Shown in pieces: positions 26,880 to 40,745 of a stretch of 64,000 nt of DNA. Every line of letters begins with the position of its first letter. The stretch's first letter is position 1. Under the pieces are notes generated by a model. The model had not been told where the DNA came from and did no database searches. It saw only the letters and a list, made by a program, of their open reading frames with translations. The position numbers and the translations under genes were made by a program. Source of the stretch: Anastatus disparis (lineage: Eukaryota > Arthropoda > Insecta > Hymenoptera > Eupelmidae); the NCBI GenBank assembly GCA_017163975.1, contig JAFFSR010000237.1, positions 3,720,001 through 3,784,000 on the forward strand. The letters are read 5' to 3'.

Positions 26880-28720
26880 AACCTCAATTAATTATTAGCA
26901 AATTTGGAACTTTAATTACTATAACTGTCGATAATTTATTAATAATTTAAGAAAATATGAGGTTATCACTTATGTAGTAAGTTATCACTCAGATAATAAA
27001 TAATCACTTTCATTATCTTATTTAAATTCTGAATTATCTTGTTCACCAAAATAAAAAAACAACAATATGATTAAATAAAAGAATAATAGAGATTTAGCAC
27101 TACACTCATTATATTTTTTGTCTTTATAAAATTATAGTATTTAATTTTCAAAATAATCACGTGAATTTTATATATTTATAAGCGATATATCTACAATCAA
27201 TTTAAAATTATAATTTAAACCGCAACCAGTGCAGCACAATAAAATCTAATCTAACGAGCGCGCTCTTTGTTCTTGATTTTTAAAACGGACATGACGCGAC
27301 ATCTATTGAAATTTATTGGAACCTTGTGCTCAAATTTAATTTTGATTATTTTTATTTATCCGTATAACATTAATGAATATAACATAGATATATAAGATTA
27401 TTTGTAATCAAATAGGTATAGTCAAATATAGTTTCACTAAAACTATTCTAATAAAACTATTTGATTACGGAGATCAAATTTCTATACTTTATGATATTAA
27501 TTAAATTTTATGTTAAAGAATTTGTTAGATATGTAACAATTACATAAAGAATTTTTTAGTCTTCGAGCAATTTACTTTGAATACGGTAAAATACGGTAAC
27601 ATGTTAATATTTTTAATTTCCTACAATACTGAAATTTATTGTATTAATTTAGAATAATGGTGAAAGTTATCGGAATGTTATCCGCAATTATAAAATGATA
27701 TAATTTATATCTAATAAAACAATAATAAAATCTAATAAAGACATTACATTACCTTATTTGCCGGCTAATTTTTATTCATAAAAATTAAGGAATTTTCATA
27801 CAAAATAATTTTGATGGACTTGCAACCATAAATTAAGTTTGTAAATTCTGCATTATTTAGTATACCATTAAATAACGTATAAAATTTCAAAATAAATATT
27901 TATATTTATACTATTTCTGTAAATGTTTATAATAGACAATAAACTACGAGGTTATCTTAAGGAAAGAAAAAAATATTTTTATTTATTACTAATAAAAATA
28001 AATATTTAATTAAAATTCATAGCAGTCCGATAAACTCGCGCATTATATTTTCAAAATAAATTTCAATCACCCTCAAGCAATAACGCAATTCGCGATTTAT
28101 AATTTCTTACTGATATATCCCATATATTTCAAATATTACTTTTACTCTTATTAAAAATTAAAAATTTTACTTATCTTAATCGTAAATACTTTTGGTTGTA
28201 ATTTAGAAAAGTTGTAAGATAATAATGAGAATTATTATAATTTGAAAAAAAACGTTGATTAATTCGAACGTTAACCTACTTTTTTTTAAATTTTCATAAT
28301 CCAACGTTTTTTTAGTTCGAAATGGCATAACAATAAAGAAATAATATAATTTCTTTAAATTTTTTATAATAATAAAAAACAAAATAATAACATTGCATTA
28401 AAATTTGTCCCAGTTTTTCTTTTTCATTCGGTCACTCGATTAAAATAAAAGTATATACAAGGGGAGGAGTAGGCGTGAGATATTACCTTGTAAACATTGC
28501 ATAAAAACGAGTATTGTTACACAAAAAAAAGCAAAGAATGAAAGAAGAAAAAAAAAATAAAGAAATAATAAGGCACTTGCTAACACGTCGACATTTAATA
28601 ACGGAAGTATCTTTTAAAATTATTATTGCATAAGAGAAGTGAATGACAAGGTAACAAAATAACATGAGCTAGTGTCCTCTTACGCGTTTAAATATTATCT
28701 CTCCCCCTTCTTCTTCTCTT

Positions 28721-28743
28721 TCTCTCTCTCTCTCTCTCTCTCT
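28721..28743. repeat. (TC)11 microsatellite
   Basis: Uninterrupted TC dinucleotides inside a longer polypyrimidine stretch (about 28700-28790). It lies in non-coding sequence. Confidence 0.9.
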
Positions 28744-31700
28744 ACATTTTTTTCTCATTTTTTCTTCTTTCATCCTTTCCTTCTCATTATAATGCCAAAG
28801 GAAAAATTGTAATGAGAAACCGGCATATATTTTATGCCTGTTCTGTGTCAGATTATTATTTAAGGGGAGTTCTTTTTTTCATACTTTAATTAACATTAAT
28901 TTAACATTCGCGCAATAAGACCGAGGATGTGTTTAGTTTCTTAACGATGACTTTTCACATGGGATTTTTTAATTTGACACCCAATCAACTTATAACTCGC
29001 ACCTTTCAACATCGCCTATATTAATTCGTCAAAATCTTAATAAAAATTTTCACTTTCATCCTCAAAGTACATATATTATTTCAAACTTCTAAGAAGATTT
29101 TATAACCTTTTATTTTTTATTTTTCAACGTACTAATTCATATTATTTTATTATCAACTTAAGTACGTTAAATATTATAATTTATATAAAAGGCCTTTAAT
29201 CCGGTTTTACATAATACCAAGTTTATTAGTAATGCTAATTTTTTTTCTTTTTTATTATTTTTAATTTTATTCATCATAAATGTTACCATTTAATGTGTTT
29301 TAAGTGTTTAAAGCTGAGCTCGAAATGTTTATCGATATAAAATGCGAATGCGAATAATCACGTATACAGATACAATTTTATATGGTTAAATTTTTTCTTT
29401 CTTTTTCTCTTTTTTCTTCATTCTTTTGCACTTTTATTATATTGTATATCAAGGAATCGTGCATCGTGAGAAACAACTTTTGTATATGTAAAGCTTTTTT
29501 TTTCTCTTCACATTATGAGTCAATTTGAATCAGCATCCAAACATTAAAAAAGAATTTTTTCTTCACCTCTATACATACGATTTCTTATCGTTAAACTTCA
29601 ATGCCTTCTTTAAAACTATTAGTTTGTAAAATTATATATTTTATTACGCCATTAATATATCTTTAAACACGCAATTTTATATCGTTCGCGCTTATGTTCA
29701 TTTTTCATACAACAAACACGCGGTAATCTAAAAAACACATAATAATAATCTACAATGTAATAGAATTTTCTGCGATTGATTGTTTTAATGCGCGCGATTA
29801 TTGTGCGTTTAATCAATCATCATTATAAATATTAATTGGACTATTAACATGGATTTCTAAATAACCGTAACATTTGTTTGCATAATATGGCTCGGGTACC
29901 TAAATAGTTTACATAAACATCTATCTCCCTCCCGCGAAAAAAGAAAGAAGAAGAAGACGTTACCGCGACAAGTTTTTAATAGCGTCGCGTGAATTTAAAG
30001 CGGTACGTAATGAAAAAGCAAAATATTCAACGTTTTTACGTAAAGTTTTGTTTATCGGAAATCATAACATATACCAAATCGTAACGTATACAAAACGAAT
30101 AGCTTTTAAATTTAAAATTGGAATAAATAAATGTTTGTATAATGTTGGAGCTTTGTGACAATAAAATGAAGAAAAAAATCGAGGGAGAGAATAATTTTCT
30201 TGACGGAAACAACAGTATATAACGTATAAAAACCAATCGATCTGCAATTGCAATCAAATGCCCGGCTTTGCGTTACTCAATAACCTATTCGAAATCTGTC
30301 GCGGCGCGGCACCACTCTTGTGGTGAATTTACTTGGATAAAAATATACCTCGATTCCAATAGTTTCAATGGTTATTTTATTTGATTTCTTTTTCTTCTGC
30401 TTTGTTTTTTTTCTTTTCTTTTCTCAATTAAACATGGACTCGGCAATCACCGAGCCGAGCATATAATTGATGTGATTTATAACCATATAAAAAATCTATA
30501 TTTTTTAACAATAAAAATATAGTTATACAATTTCAAAATTTAGAACTTGATATAATGTTTTAGAATGTTGAATGAATTGGAAATTTTGCAAAATTTATTA
30601 AAAAAATTGATTTTTGTAGGTTATCTTAAGAATTTATACAAATGTTTATGAGATAATATTAACATTTTATTCAACGATTTTCCTTAATAAGTTAAATTAA
30701 ATGCAATGAGAATCTAGAAAAAAAAGTGTATATATATAAGAAAAAATATTAACATTTTTGTAAAATGAATGTATATAAGAATTATACGCGGTTATTAGAT
30801 TATATAAATCTTTTATTTTATTTTGTAATGTTAACTGATTATGCTAAATCAAAAGTAATAACGATATTGAAAATTTAAATTTCATGTTAAGTTATTTAAA
30901 CAGATGAAGTAAAATTTATAAAAAGATTATTTTTTTTACATTTCTTTTTTATATTTCTAATTAAGCCTCTCGCGGTTAATCGATACGTATAAAGGCCTCT
31001 TACGTAGTAAAAATCCTAGCATTAAAGTTATTTCAATAAGGTTATAAATAATGCAAAGCTAATAATCGTAATAATAATAAAATAATAAATAATTTTATTA
31101 TTAGGAGGAAAAATAAAAAATGTTTTTTAATTTTACTTAGCTGGATTTTGAAATTTTGTAATAGGATTAAAATTTTAATTTAACTTTTATAACCTCGTAA
31201 TATGTTAAAATTTAATACAGTTCGAAGATATTAAATGAAACGCTATTTTTTCTCTAATATATAAATAAAATTATATCAAAGCTGAATTTTACCCGGAAAC
31301 TTATTTTAAAAACATTTAGAAACGAAAGTGAATTCTCTTAATCTTCTGACAGAGGTCCATTAAATTCTTTAAAAAGTTTATAAAAAATACAAAAAGTAAA
31401 CGATTTTTACAGTGGCACAGCTATAAAGGAAGTAATAGAGCGTAATTGGTAGCTGCCAAAATTTCAAATAAAATTTATTGCGTTTAACAATGTATCTAAA
31501 AGTAAAATACATCAAAAATGGAAGAAAAAAGAAACATAAAAAATTAGTTCATTTCTTATATCCTTACGTAACAATCGCACGTAAAGCTATTCCGCAGAAA
31601 TTCAAAAGCAATACCAATAAGACGCACATATTGAAAATATCAGCAATAATTTAAGAGTCCGAGCCAAATCTCTTAATTCGCAACTGAGAAAAAAGAAAAG

Positions 31701-32545
31701 AAAAAAAGAGAAACAAACAAAATATAGCACAGAGCACGTATAACGTTATGTGTATAATACATGAATCGATCGTTATATGCGCGACAGTGAACCCGAAAGT
31801 GATCCGATTACATTATAATACACCCAAGCGCAATGAAATTAAAATCGATACATATAGATTCTATACACCCAAAGCCTTTACTTTACTTTTTTCTTACTTT
31901 AACTATCTCATATTGTAAAGTTTAATTTACCAAACCTCTATATAGGCATATAATAATAGTTTAAGAAATAGAAAAAAAAAAAAAATAGTCGAGGGTCAAA
32001 TAAATTTAGTCTAACCCAACGTTACCGCCTCTACGCTTTTTTCCACATTTCTTTTAAAAAGAGAGAAGAGAGAAAAAAAGGAGCGAAATAATAGAATGAT
32101 AAAAAGAGAGGAGAAGAGAAAAAAAAAATATATAGATCTACACTGTCCCATGGCTTACGTGTATAATAGATCTTTGCCAAGGAGCGTTTTCTGTCAAGTA
32201 GCGCGATCGTAATTTATCTCTCGCCTTCGAATTCTCTTACTTCTCCATTAAATACATATACGTGTGTATATAGATATATGTATGTATGTTGTCTTTATTT
32301 TTTTTTCTTATTTAAAGCTTTGATTCACCGTCGATCGTTTCAGGCCTATTCCACGCCTTGATGTTTTGACCGTATTCTTTTGTATATACAGCTCAAAACA
32401 ATCTATACATATATATGCACACATACACGATATAATTTTCTCAAAGTAAGAAAAGATTACACAAAAAGGAGGGTATTAAAAGGTAAAGTTGAATTGTTGT
32501 AAAAACAACGCGCGATCGGGCGCAAGCGGGGAGTAAAAAGGAATG

Positions 32546-32579
32546 TCGAACGTTCGAAGGACGTTTTATAATAAAACGT
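32546..32579. repeat. Two adjacent perfect palindromes
   Basis: TCGAACGTTCGA (32546-32557) is a 12-bp perfect palindrome. Three bases later ACGTTTTAT-A-ATAAAACGT (32561-32579) is a 19-nt perfect one with a single central base. Both share the ACGTT motif. No function can be assigned. Confidence 0.8.
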
Positions 32580-35200
32580 GTTGTTTCACAAGTCACAAAT
32601 TTAAACTTGATTCTCCTTTTTTTTTTTTATATACCAAAGGAACATGATTAAGGCAAGACGTTATTTGGTATTTAACCGAGTATTGCGCGTGAAGAGTTGA
32701 AAAAAAAAAAGATTGAGAGAATAAAAGGTATACGCGCATAACCTTTCAGGCGAGTGCAAGGAGAAGAAGAAAAAAAACTAATGTACCTGCTTTAAATTTG
32801 TTAAAGATGCAGTATCCAGCTTTTGAACAATATAACTTTGTTACTTCATTATTTTTTTTTGTCTTGAGGAGACAATCCTTTATTAGACGATGAAAATTTG
32901 AGAAAATTGCAATATAGATGTCTAGCTTGTATAAGAGGTTTTTCGCAATTAAAAAGGTTGTTTATCTTTTACAGCTTTTCCAATAAAATATTGATTAATG
33001 TTTCACTTAAGCCTTTCTTATTAAAATTTTAATAGCGTTGTCGGTAAGAAATAAAAGAGAAAAAAAAAAGCTACATAATTTTTCATTAAAAAAGGAAAAA
33101 ATATTATCATAAGTAAAATTTATTTAAACATTTTTCTTTGAAAAATAGAACAATCTTGAAAGTTAACAGCCAGATTGATTGTAAATAATAAAAATATAAA
33201 AAAGGTATTGAAAAAAAATACTTATGAAACTTTTATTAGAATAATTTCACCCTATAAGAATTATGAATGTTAATCAATATCTGTATTGCACGTTACACTT
33301 TACCGATCAATCGTACTGATGTTTTTCGATGGAAATTACGTTATATGTTGATAATACTTATTGTGAAGCTATTAATACGTCATCAAGATTACATGAAAGC
33401 AAAAGGCAATTTTTTCCTTTTTATCTCTTTTTTTTCCTCATTTTTTCCTAGTGTTTTTATTTTTATTTTTTTTTAATTTTTAAAAGATTATAATAAATCT
33501 TGAAAACTTAATAACATACAATCTTCTCATACACTTGATAAATCTGACCCTATAAATAATGAATAATCTTGAAAAAATGAAAAAAATGCAGAGAAAAATA
33601 TGAAAATCTTGAAAAACATTACGTAAACTTTAATTTGAATTTTCAATTTTAACGGCAATTATATCAATATCAAAAAATGTGTGTTCATGGAAAAAAGCAA
33701 AAAAGATACGAAAAATTGATAAGAAATGATTAATAAAAGAGATTAGGTCAGAGTATAGGATCTTAATTGTTGATCGGGTAAGGTAACAACGCAAACAACG
33801 CATGAAAAAAAGCGCTCAAAGTCATTAATTTATATACAAATAATTTTAAACATATTATTATATTTTGTAAGATACATAAATTGACGGAAGGAAAAAAAAT
33901 CATGCCTATTTTTTTCACACATGATCCACACTCGATTGTGCCTATCTATAAAGCAATAAATTTTCAATTTTAGAATTTAAAAAACCAAAATTGATAACGC
34001 TATTTTTAAACCTACATGTATCAAGGAAAAAAGGCACTTTAACTATTGCGAGCCATTAGCTCCAGCATAAATCCATCAACGATAATAATTGCAAGACTAA
34101 AATTACAATAATAGAAAAAAAAAGGCACGCACACGACTGGTAAACAAAATATATTTTTATATTTTATTTATCTTACACATAGAAAATAGTAGAGTCGATT
34201 TAAATATTGGCCTAAGGTGAAGATAGAAAAGAAGAAAAAAAAATAAACAACAAGGTAATAATAGCACCTCGAGCAACACAAACGATGTACACAAAGAACA
34301 TAATCGTTTTTAATAACTGCTAGGAGATTCCTTAGAGTATATGCTCGGGTGTATCTATATATGCAACTTTTTAAAACAGACAAGACAAGAGCGATCAATT
34401 AACATCCAATCTATATGAGGTCTTATGGAATATATATGGATATTTTTTTTTTCTCTTTTCATTTGTCTTATATCTTATACATGCATTAGAGAGAATATGT
34501 AATGATATAACCCATAATTCTAGTATGGTCTAGTTAAAATTACGCCACAATACACACACGTATAGTATCTAATGTAATACAACAAAACCTTTGGTTGTAT
34601 ATGTGTGCATTGAACTAAAAGCTAGTTAACTTTAGACAAAAGACTTAGGCCAATTGGCAAGGATATTCCCTAAGGTCTCGTCAATTTGTCGATATATTTA
34701 ACCTGTTCATATATATATATACATATATAGACACCCTTGTAATCCCACGTGTATATTTCCCTCTGAACTAAAGATTCTCATATATCTGTATTTTTTTTCT
34801 TGTAAACCTTCCTATTGTTAGACAAGGGCACTGCACAAGGTATACCTGTAACATTTGGGCAACAGTCGAAAACAATGAAATTAAAATTTTAAGAAAAAGT
34901 ACAAAAAAAAAGAAGAAAAAAAAAACAGAAACACCAGAAAAATAGGAAGAAGGAGGTGATACGAAGTAGAAGGAGGAGATTTATAATATGTAATGATGGG
35001 GGAGCATTAGAAAGGAGCGTGTGAGTATGTGTAAAGAGTATGGGTATATCCTAAGTGTGCTTATAACTTTTCTATACGTGTATGTATTTTTTTTCTTGTG
35101 TATTTTTTTTTTATAATAAAGAAATCGCGGGGGGCGATATATCGGGCTCGAAAAAGCCCAGGGACGAGGGAGTGAAAAAAGAAGGTACGCAAGACTTAGG

Positions 35201-35240
35201 ATATATAAGCAGGGCGTGACTAGTTGTTACTGCATCAGTT
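35201..35240 (+). promoter_or_regulatory. Core promoter of the cuticular protein gene (TATA box and initiator)
   Basis: ATATATAAG at 35201-35209 is a good TATA box. TCAGTT at 35235-35240 matches the arthropod initiator, with the likely +1 A at 35237, about 33 bp after the TATA start; the usual spacing is near 30, so it is slightly long. The ATG follows 102 nt downstream of that A. Just upstream (35125-35180) lies an unusually G+C-rich patch with two tiny inverted repeats (ATCGC-GGGGG-GCGAT and GGGCT-CGAAAA-AGCCC). TATA plus initiator is typical of strongly expressed, stage-specific cuticle genes. Confidence 0.7.
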
Positions 35241-35338
35241 TGATCGCGACTATTCCTGTCTGCTGAACAGACTAACTTTTTTAAAGTTAACTTTTATATT
35301 TTGTGTATTCCTATTTTTCTTTAAAAATACCAGTCAAC

Positions 35339-38300
35339 ATGAACACTTTCGTAAGTATAAGGGAGCTTTATTTGTGTATTTTTTTTTCAAAGGGCTTTGG
35401 TTGTTGGATAAGGGCCAGAAAATAAAGAACGTAAATTCTTGTTAGACAAATGGAATAGAAGTCGGTTTGTTTTCTATACGAGAAAATTGTTTTTTAGTCT
35501 CGTTGATTTAGGATCTATTTGATTGAATTTCGTTGATTTGTATGGTGGAATTAATCGAAATTTAGTAAATGAAAATGGGTAACTTTTTATTTAGAAAAAA
35601 TACTTAACTCATTTTTTAAAATAAGAAATTTTCAAGTTTTAAGAAATTGATTTAAAATTTTAAATTAAAATGATTATTAAATATTATTTTTACAAAATTT
35701 TTAAAAAGTTAAAAGTAAAAATAAAAATATAATATAATTTTTTTAATTAAAAAAATTGTTATTTTTATTAGAATTTTTCCAAGTCATATGGTAAATTACG
35801 AAAAAAAAATTTTGAAATATTTTTTTAAAGTTTAATTAGATTATTTTGTAAAATGATATTATTAATAGCTTAACGTTTTTAATTTAAATAACTTGTAAAG
35901 TACATTTAAAAATTTATTCATTCAACTAAGCAATTTATAAAGAATCTTAAGTAATTGTAATTTATTTAGAAATTTTTATAAACTTTTTCTAGTATATATC
36001 AAATTTAGATTTTGAAATATAAAATTTAATTAGAAATAAAAAAAATTTTAATTGATTAAATTAATGCAAATATTTTAAATAATTTTTAAAAAACATTTAA
36101 AAATTTATTCATTTAATTAAATAGTTCATAAAGAATCCAAAGTAATTAAAATTTATTTTGAAATTTTGATAAACTCTTGCTAATTTACATGAAATTTTGA
36201 TTTTGAAATATAAAATTTAATTAAAAATAAAAAAAAAACATTGATTGATGAAATTAACCCAAATAATTTTTTTTAACTAAAAACCATTACGTCACTTTTT
36301 ATTTTTCAACAATCAATATCTAATTAGTACAAAAATGCAATCCATAATCAGGCACAAGCTCCATAAGGGTGTGTCTTATTTATTAGTAACTTTTAATTGT
36401 TCTTAACAAATAGCAATTAATAACAATAAAAAAAGCTAGCTTTTCTTTTTTCCACATTTAATCATAATAAAAAAATGCGATCTTTGAATTGTTAATTATC
36501 TTTAATTGTACTTAACGTTATGAACAACTATTAATAAAAGGTAAAGTAAAAATAATAATACATACCTTCGGCTACATAAATTATATTAAGTATAGCTCCA
36601 GTACCATGGAAATTCTCGCTAAACGCACAAGTAATTAAAATAATTAACAGCATTCTCAATGGAATGAATATATTGCGCAACATAATCATCCGATGTGTTA
36701 CTATAATTTCCACATCATAATTAATATTATATTATTAAAATTTTCGAAACAGCCAACAATCACGTAAACGCTTTTCAATAGAGTCATGATATACCTTGAG
36801 GATTGAAATTTTTTGAAAAACAAGGCCCTACTCATGTTTAATTTACATAGACCGTATTTACACTTTTAATATTAAATCCATCCCATGCATATAGGTCTTA
36901 ATTGCCATGATTGCGGCTATCGCTGCTCCAATCTACGCTGAAGAACCAGCAGCACTTGAAGCTAAGAAACAAGACAAGAGAGGCGTTCTTGGTCTTGGAT
37001 ATGGTGCTGGATATGGTGCTGGTTATGGCAGTGGTTATTATGGCGGCGGTCTTGGCTACAACGGACTTGCCGGCTATGGTGGTAAGATTATATTTTTTTT
37101 ATATTTTAATTATAAATAAAATAAAAATATTATTATTAATTGAATTTTTTTTTATTATTAATAAGAAGTTTGAGTTTATTAATAGTCATTAGAGTTTGTT
37201 TGTAGATTTGCATAATTTTAAAATTTATCTAATTGGAGATAATTTATATAATTACGACTTATGTAAATGGTTGTAAAGATAAGTGTTTTGATAAAGTTTT
37301 ATCTGAACACGGAGTTGAGAGTACGATGTTAGAGTAATTTAACGTGTGTATATATTTTAATCAAAGAATTAATTGAATGGTTAGAAAATAATTGTTTAAT
37401 TTTTATATTGTTAAGAGGATGCGCTGAATTAGAGACTATTTTTTTTCAAAGTAAATGATATTCATATTTTAGATTTTTCTTATTATGTGAGATTAAACAT
37501 TTTTTTAATTAATTTTTTATTAAAAAATTCAAATAAAAAAAATGTAAAAAATAAAATTAATTTTTAAAATTATAAAAATTTCTTCAAATTTAAAAAAAAA
37601 AAAATTTTTTCATTAGCAAATTAAAAAAATTTAGAAATATTTAACATGATTTCAAAAATATCTCAAATAGATTTCATAAATACTTTATGTTGACTCATTA
37701 AAGATTTGGTTACTTCATACAGGTTTAGGTACAGATTTAAAGTATAAAAGTTTGACTTAACCTAGTACTAAAAAAATTTTAAAAACTGAATTGAAAAAAA
37801 AAATTTTTTTAAAAAGATAAATTTATTTTTTAATTTAGAAAAATTCACACATGTAAGTCTTCATCAACAACGCTATTGTTAGAATATAATGAAAAAATTA
37901 AATAACATATTTTTCAAAATTTAAACAAAGATAAGATGTAAAAATTAGTAAGAACAATATTAAATTTTTTCCATCAAAAGGTAGGCGTTATAACAACCAT
38001 AAACGTACAAGATTTTCACTAACGATTACATAAAAGGCAATAATATTACAAAAAAGATACATAAACAAAAGTCAATATTATCTTAAAAAGAGAAAAAAGA
38101 AATAATAATATAACAAAATAATAATGAGATTTTAATGCGGATAAATAGTAATTTTCTCAACTACAAAACAAGTTATAATTATCTCTTCAATTCTTTCGTT
38201 TCTAAAACAATATGCTATTATTGACATTGTAAACTCATAACTTATCAATTTTAAAAAATCTATAAATCCTTAACACCATTTGGTACAAAACAGCGTTTAA

Positions 38301-38707
38301 AAAAAAGAGATACATAAACTAAAACCAATCCCACATCCTTTATACGTACACCTATTTAACTAGAGCATCAAAACTCAATTTCAATATCTCCCTTCTTCTT
38401 CATCATTTTATATATTTTTTTTGTTTGTTTCGATTCAGTAATAAAAACACAATGCTTCTAAAGCAACCTTACTATTATACACCTTACATCTTACATACGC
38501 GTGTCGTAATACCATCTCTTAGGCGCGAAGGCTAATAGAACAAGAAAAGTCCATCAAGCATCCGTTGTTGGGTTTTTTTTTCTTCTTACTTTTCTCCTTC
38601 TCTGCTCCTTTTTTTACATCTCTCCTTCCCTTACTTATGTATACATTACAAATTATAGACTCATTTCGCAATTATAGGCCTATCAGTATCGCAAATATAT
38701 ACATACA

Positions 38708-38754
<47 letters not shown>

Positions 38755-39111
38755 AAATTACGTATACAAATTCACCTCTTAACTATACACAGATTACAAT
38801 ATTTTTTTTTCTTCAAATAAACATTAGGTTACGGACACCTCGGAGCTGCACCACTAGCATCGGTTAACCACGCCGTTGTGCCAGCTTACACTCACGCCCC
38901 AGCCGTAAGCTACACCAGCCACGTTGGTAGCGCATATCACGCACCATTGGTACGCGGATACTCCGGTCTTGGCTATGGTGGTTACGGCTACAACAATCTT
39001 GGATACAGCGGAATCGGTTTGGGTCATGGATATGGTGGTTACGGTTTGGGCCATGGTTTGGGTTTGGGACATGGTTACAACAACTACCTCAACGGTGGCC
39101 ACTACTATTAA
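35339..39111 (+). CDS. Secreted glycine/tyrosine-rich cuticular protein, three exons
   Basis: This is a structural protein of insect cuticle, secreted by epidermis. Coding exons are 35339-35350, 36895-37081 and 38828-39111; joined they give 483 nt, or 160 aa plus stop. The first coding exon has only four codons (MNTF) followed by GTAAGT, the arrangement usual in insect cuticle genes, where the intron interrupts the signal peptide. Residues 1-19 (MNTFVLIAMIAAIAAPIYA) form a signal peptide with probable cleavage before EEPAAL. A Lys-Arg pair (32-33) follows. Then come GYGAG-type repeats (about 34-63), a central Ala/Pro/His/Val-rich stretch (AAPLASVNHAVV, YTHAPAVSY, about 66-98), and a C-terminal region of GLGYGG, GLGHG and GYNN repeats ending in GGHYY. 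No Rebers-Riddiford chitin-binding consensus is visible, so it belongs with the glycine-rich, low-complexity cuticular proteins. The exons are clearly richer in G+C than the introns (1544 and 1746 bp). A reader of glycine-rich sequences should allow silk-like or eggshell roles as alternatives. Confidence 0.93.
38713..38752. repeat. (AT)20 microsatellite in the second cuticle-gene intron
   Basis: Twenty uninterrupted AT dinucleotides ending about 75 bp before the acceptor of the last exon. A run this long is likely to vary in length between individuals. Confidence 0.95.
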
Positions 39112-39200
39112 ATAAGAAGATGAAAAAATACATTATTATTTAAATTTTCGGATATGAAAAAAGGAGAAAAAATGTTATTTTTTTTCTACTGCATTGAGAA

Positions 39201-39206
39201 AATAAA
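39201..39206 (+). promoter_or_regulatory. Poly(A) signal of the cuticular protein gene
   Basis: AATAAA 90 nt past the stop codon. A second AATAAA at 39404-39409 could give a longer 3' UTR. Either is compatible with normal 3'-end formation. Confidence 0.6.
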
Positions 39207-39411
39207 AAAAATTGTAAAAAAAATATATCTCATAAAAGTTTCGACCAACAGATGATTTGTTATTGATTCGATGAAATTTGAATATCTCTAATATAACGAT
39301 TGTACGGATCAGTTCCTTCGATTGAATGTTTAATTATAAATCGCCTATATGAGATTATTACGAATTTTTTTTTTTTGTGTTTGTGAGATTTTTAATTTTT
39401 CTAAATAAAGA

Positions 39412-40745
39412 TATCCTTCCTTTGAAATCAAACACAGCCGTTGTTATTTTAATTCCTTTCTTATACATTTTTTTATCCTTTCTTCTATTCTATTCTTTTA
39501 TTTTTTTATTCTATCCCATGTCCTAGATACGTGATTATGATTGTTGTGCGCTGGGCATGCCGAAATGCGTGAGCCTAATGGCGTGAACTTCAATTATATC
39601 TCACTGTTTGATATATAACTTTAACGTAATTGACTGGGAATATATATTTATATAAAAAGGATATTTCGGAATAATAATAATATTGTGTTGTAATAAGCAT
39701 ACGGGGATTTTAATATGTGCTCACTTTGTGTATTGATATTGCAACTCTTTATTAATTGAAAACGTGTTTTGAGAAATCGACCTTTTTTTCGAGCTCCCTT
39801 TTCATTAAATTGTAAACGATTTTTAAGTGCTTTTAAGTAGTTTCCTTGAAGTAGTTTTTTGGACCTGCGAACATAAAATTAATGAAATTTCAATAACTCA
39901 CTTTTTATCATGATAATAAACATTAGCAGGAAAACATGAAGAAATTCTAAAAATTATTATTGCTGGTTTTAGAAGATAAAACTATACTGGTGAGAGTAAT
40001 AAAATGACGATGGAAAAAAATTGATTGGAAATAGTAAGCTCAGAGATTGATATTTTAAAATTAATCACGGTTTCTAAGTAAATGAGATTAAAAGTTCAGC
40101 TTTTGAAATAAGTTTAGTTTAGATTGTTGAAAAATTATAACTAAGAAAATTTTCAAAATCATTGCATATATATATTATTTAGACGATGAAAAAAGAATAT
40201 AAAATAAAATTATAAAAAAATAATATCAAGGCTGTATTTCATTATGCCTTCATATTTTTTGTAAAATTTTACTGTTTTATTGTTTATAAATTTACTTTTA
40301 ATACTTTTCGCAATGTATTAACTCTTTAACAATTATTCACGCGGAATTTAAAAGTTATAACTTATATAGTGAATGTATATACTTTTGTAAGTATTGTAAT
40401 AAATTTAAAAAATATATATCGAAGAAGAACAATATATTTCATATCTCTATTTGAATCTCTAAAGTTCTACATTCTTTCAATTTCATCAAACATAAACATA
40501 TAAAAAAAATTAAATTTTTTATCAATAATACCGATAAGTACGATTACACCTTGAGATTAAACTTATCAACAGTTGAAAAATCTACCATACCGACTCGTGA
40601 TTATGTTGATTTATTCAAAGGTTTAGTTCTAAACTGTGTTATCAGTGCTAGACCAGACAAGATTTCAATAAGATGTTGTAAAAATGCAGTAACTATAATT
40701 TTTAGATTTTAATATTTATTTAATGTAAATAACATCTTTTTAACG
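39412..40745. other. Intergenic spacer between the cuticular protein gene and mRpS12
   Basis: About 1.3 kb of A+T-rich sequence with no reading frame of interest. It should include the mRpS12 promoter and 5' UTR near its right end. No TATA box or standard initiator stands out before the ATG at 40746, which would be normal for a housekeeping gene. Confidence 0.5.

Larger units (their letters stand above)
26880..35200. other. Intergenic region upstream of MGME1 and of the cuticular protein gene
   Basis: About 8.3 kb with no gene I can support. The first 400 bp, upstream of the MGME1 start, has a small G+C-richer patch (about 27250-27310, with GAGCGCGCTC and GACGCGACATCTATTG) that could be part of its promoter. 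Further on are a (TC)11 run at 28721-28743, a 70-nt inverted repeat at 28244-28313, and two adjacent perfect palindromes at 32546-32579. GA-rich and TATATA tracts are common. Because MGME1 reads left and the cuticular gene reads right, both probably take their upstream control from this interval. Confidence 0.55.
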
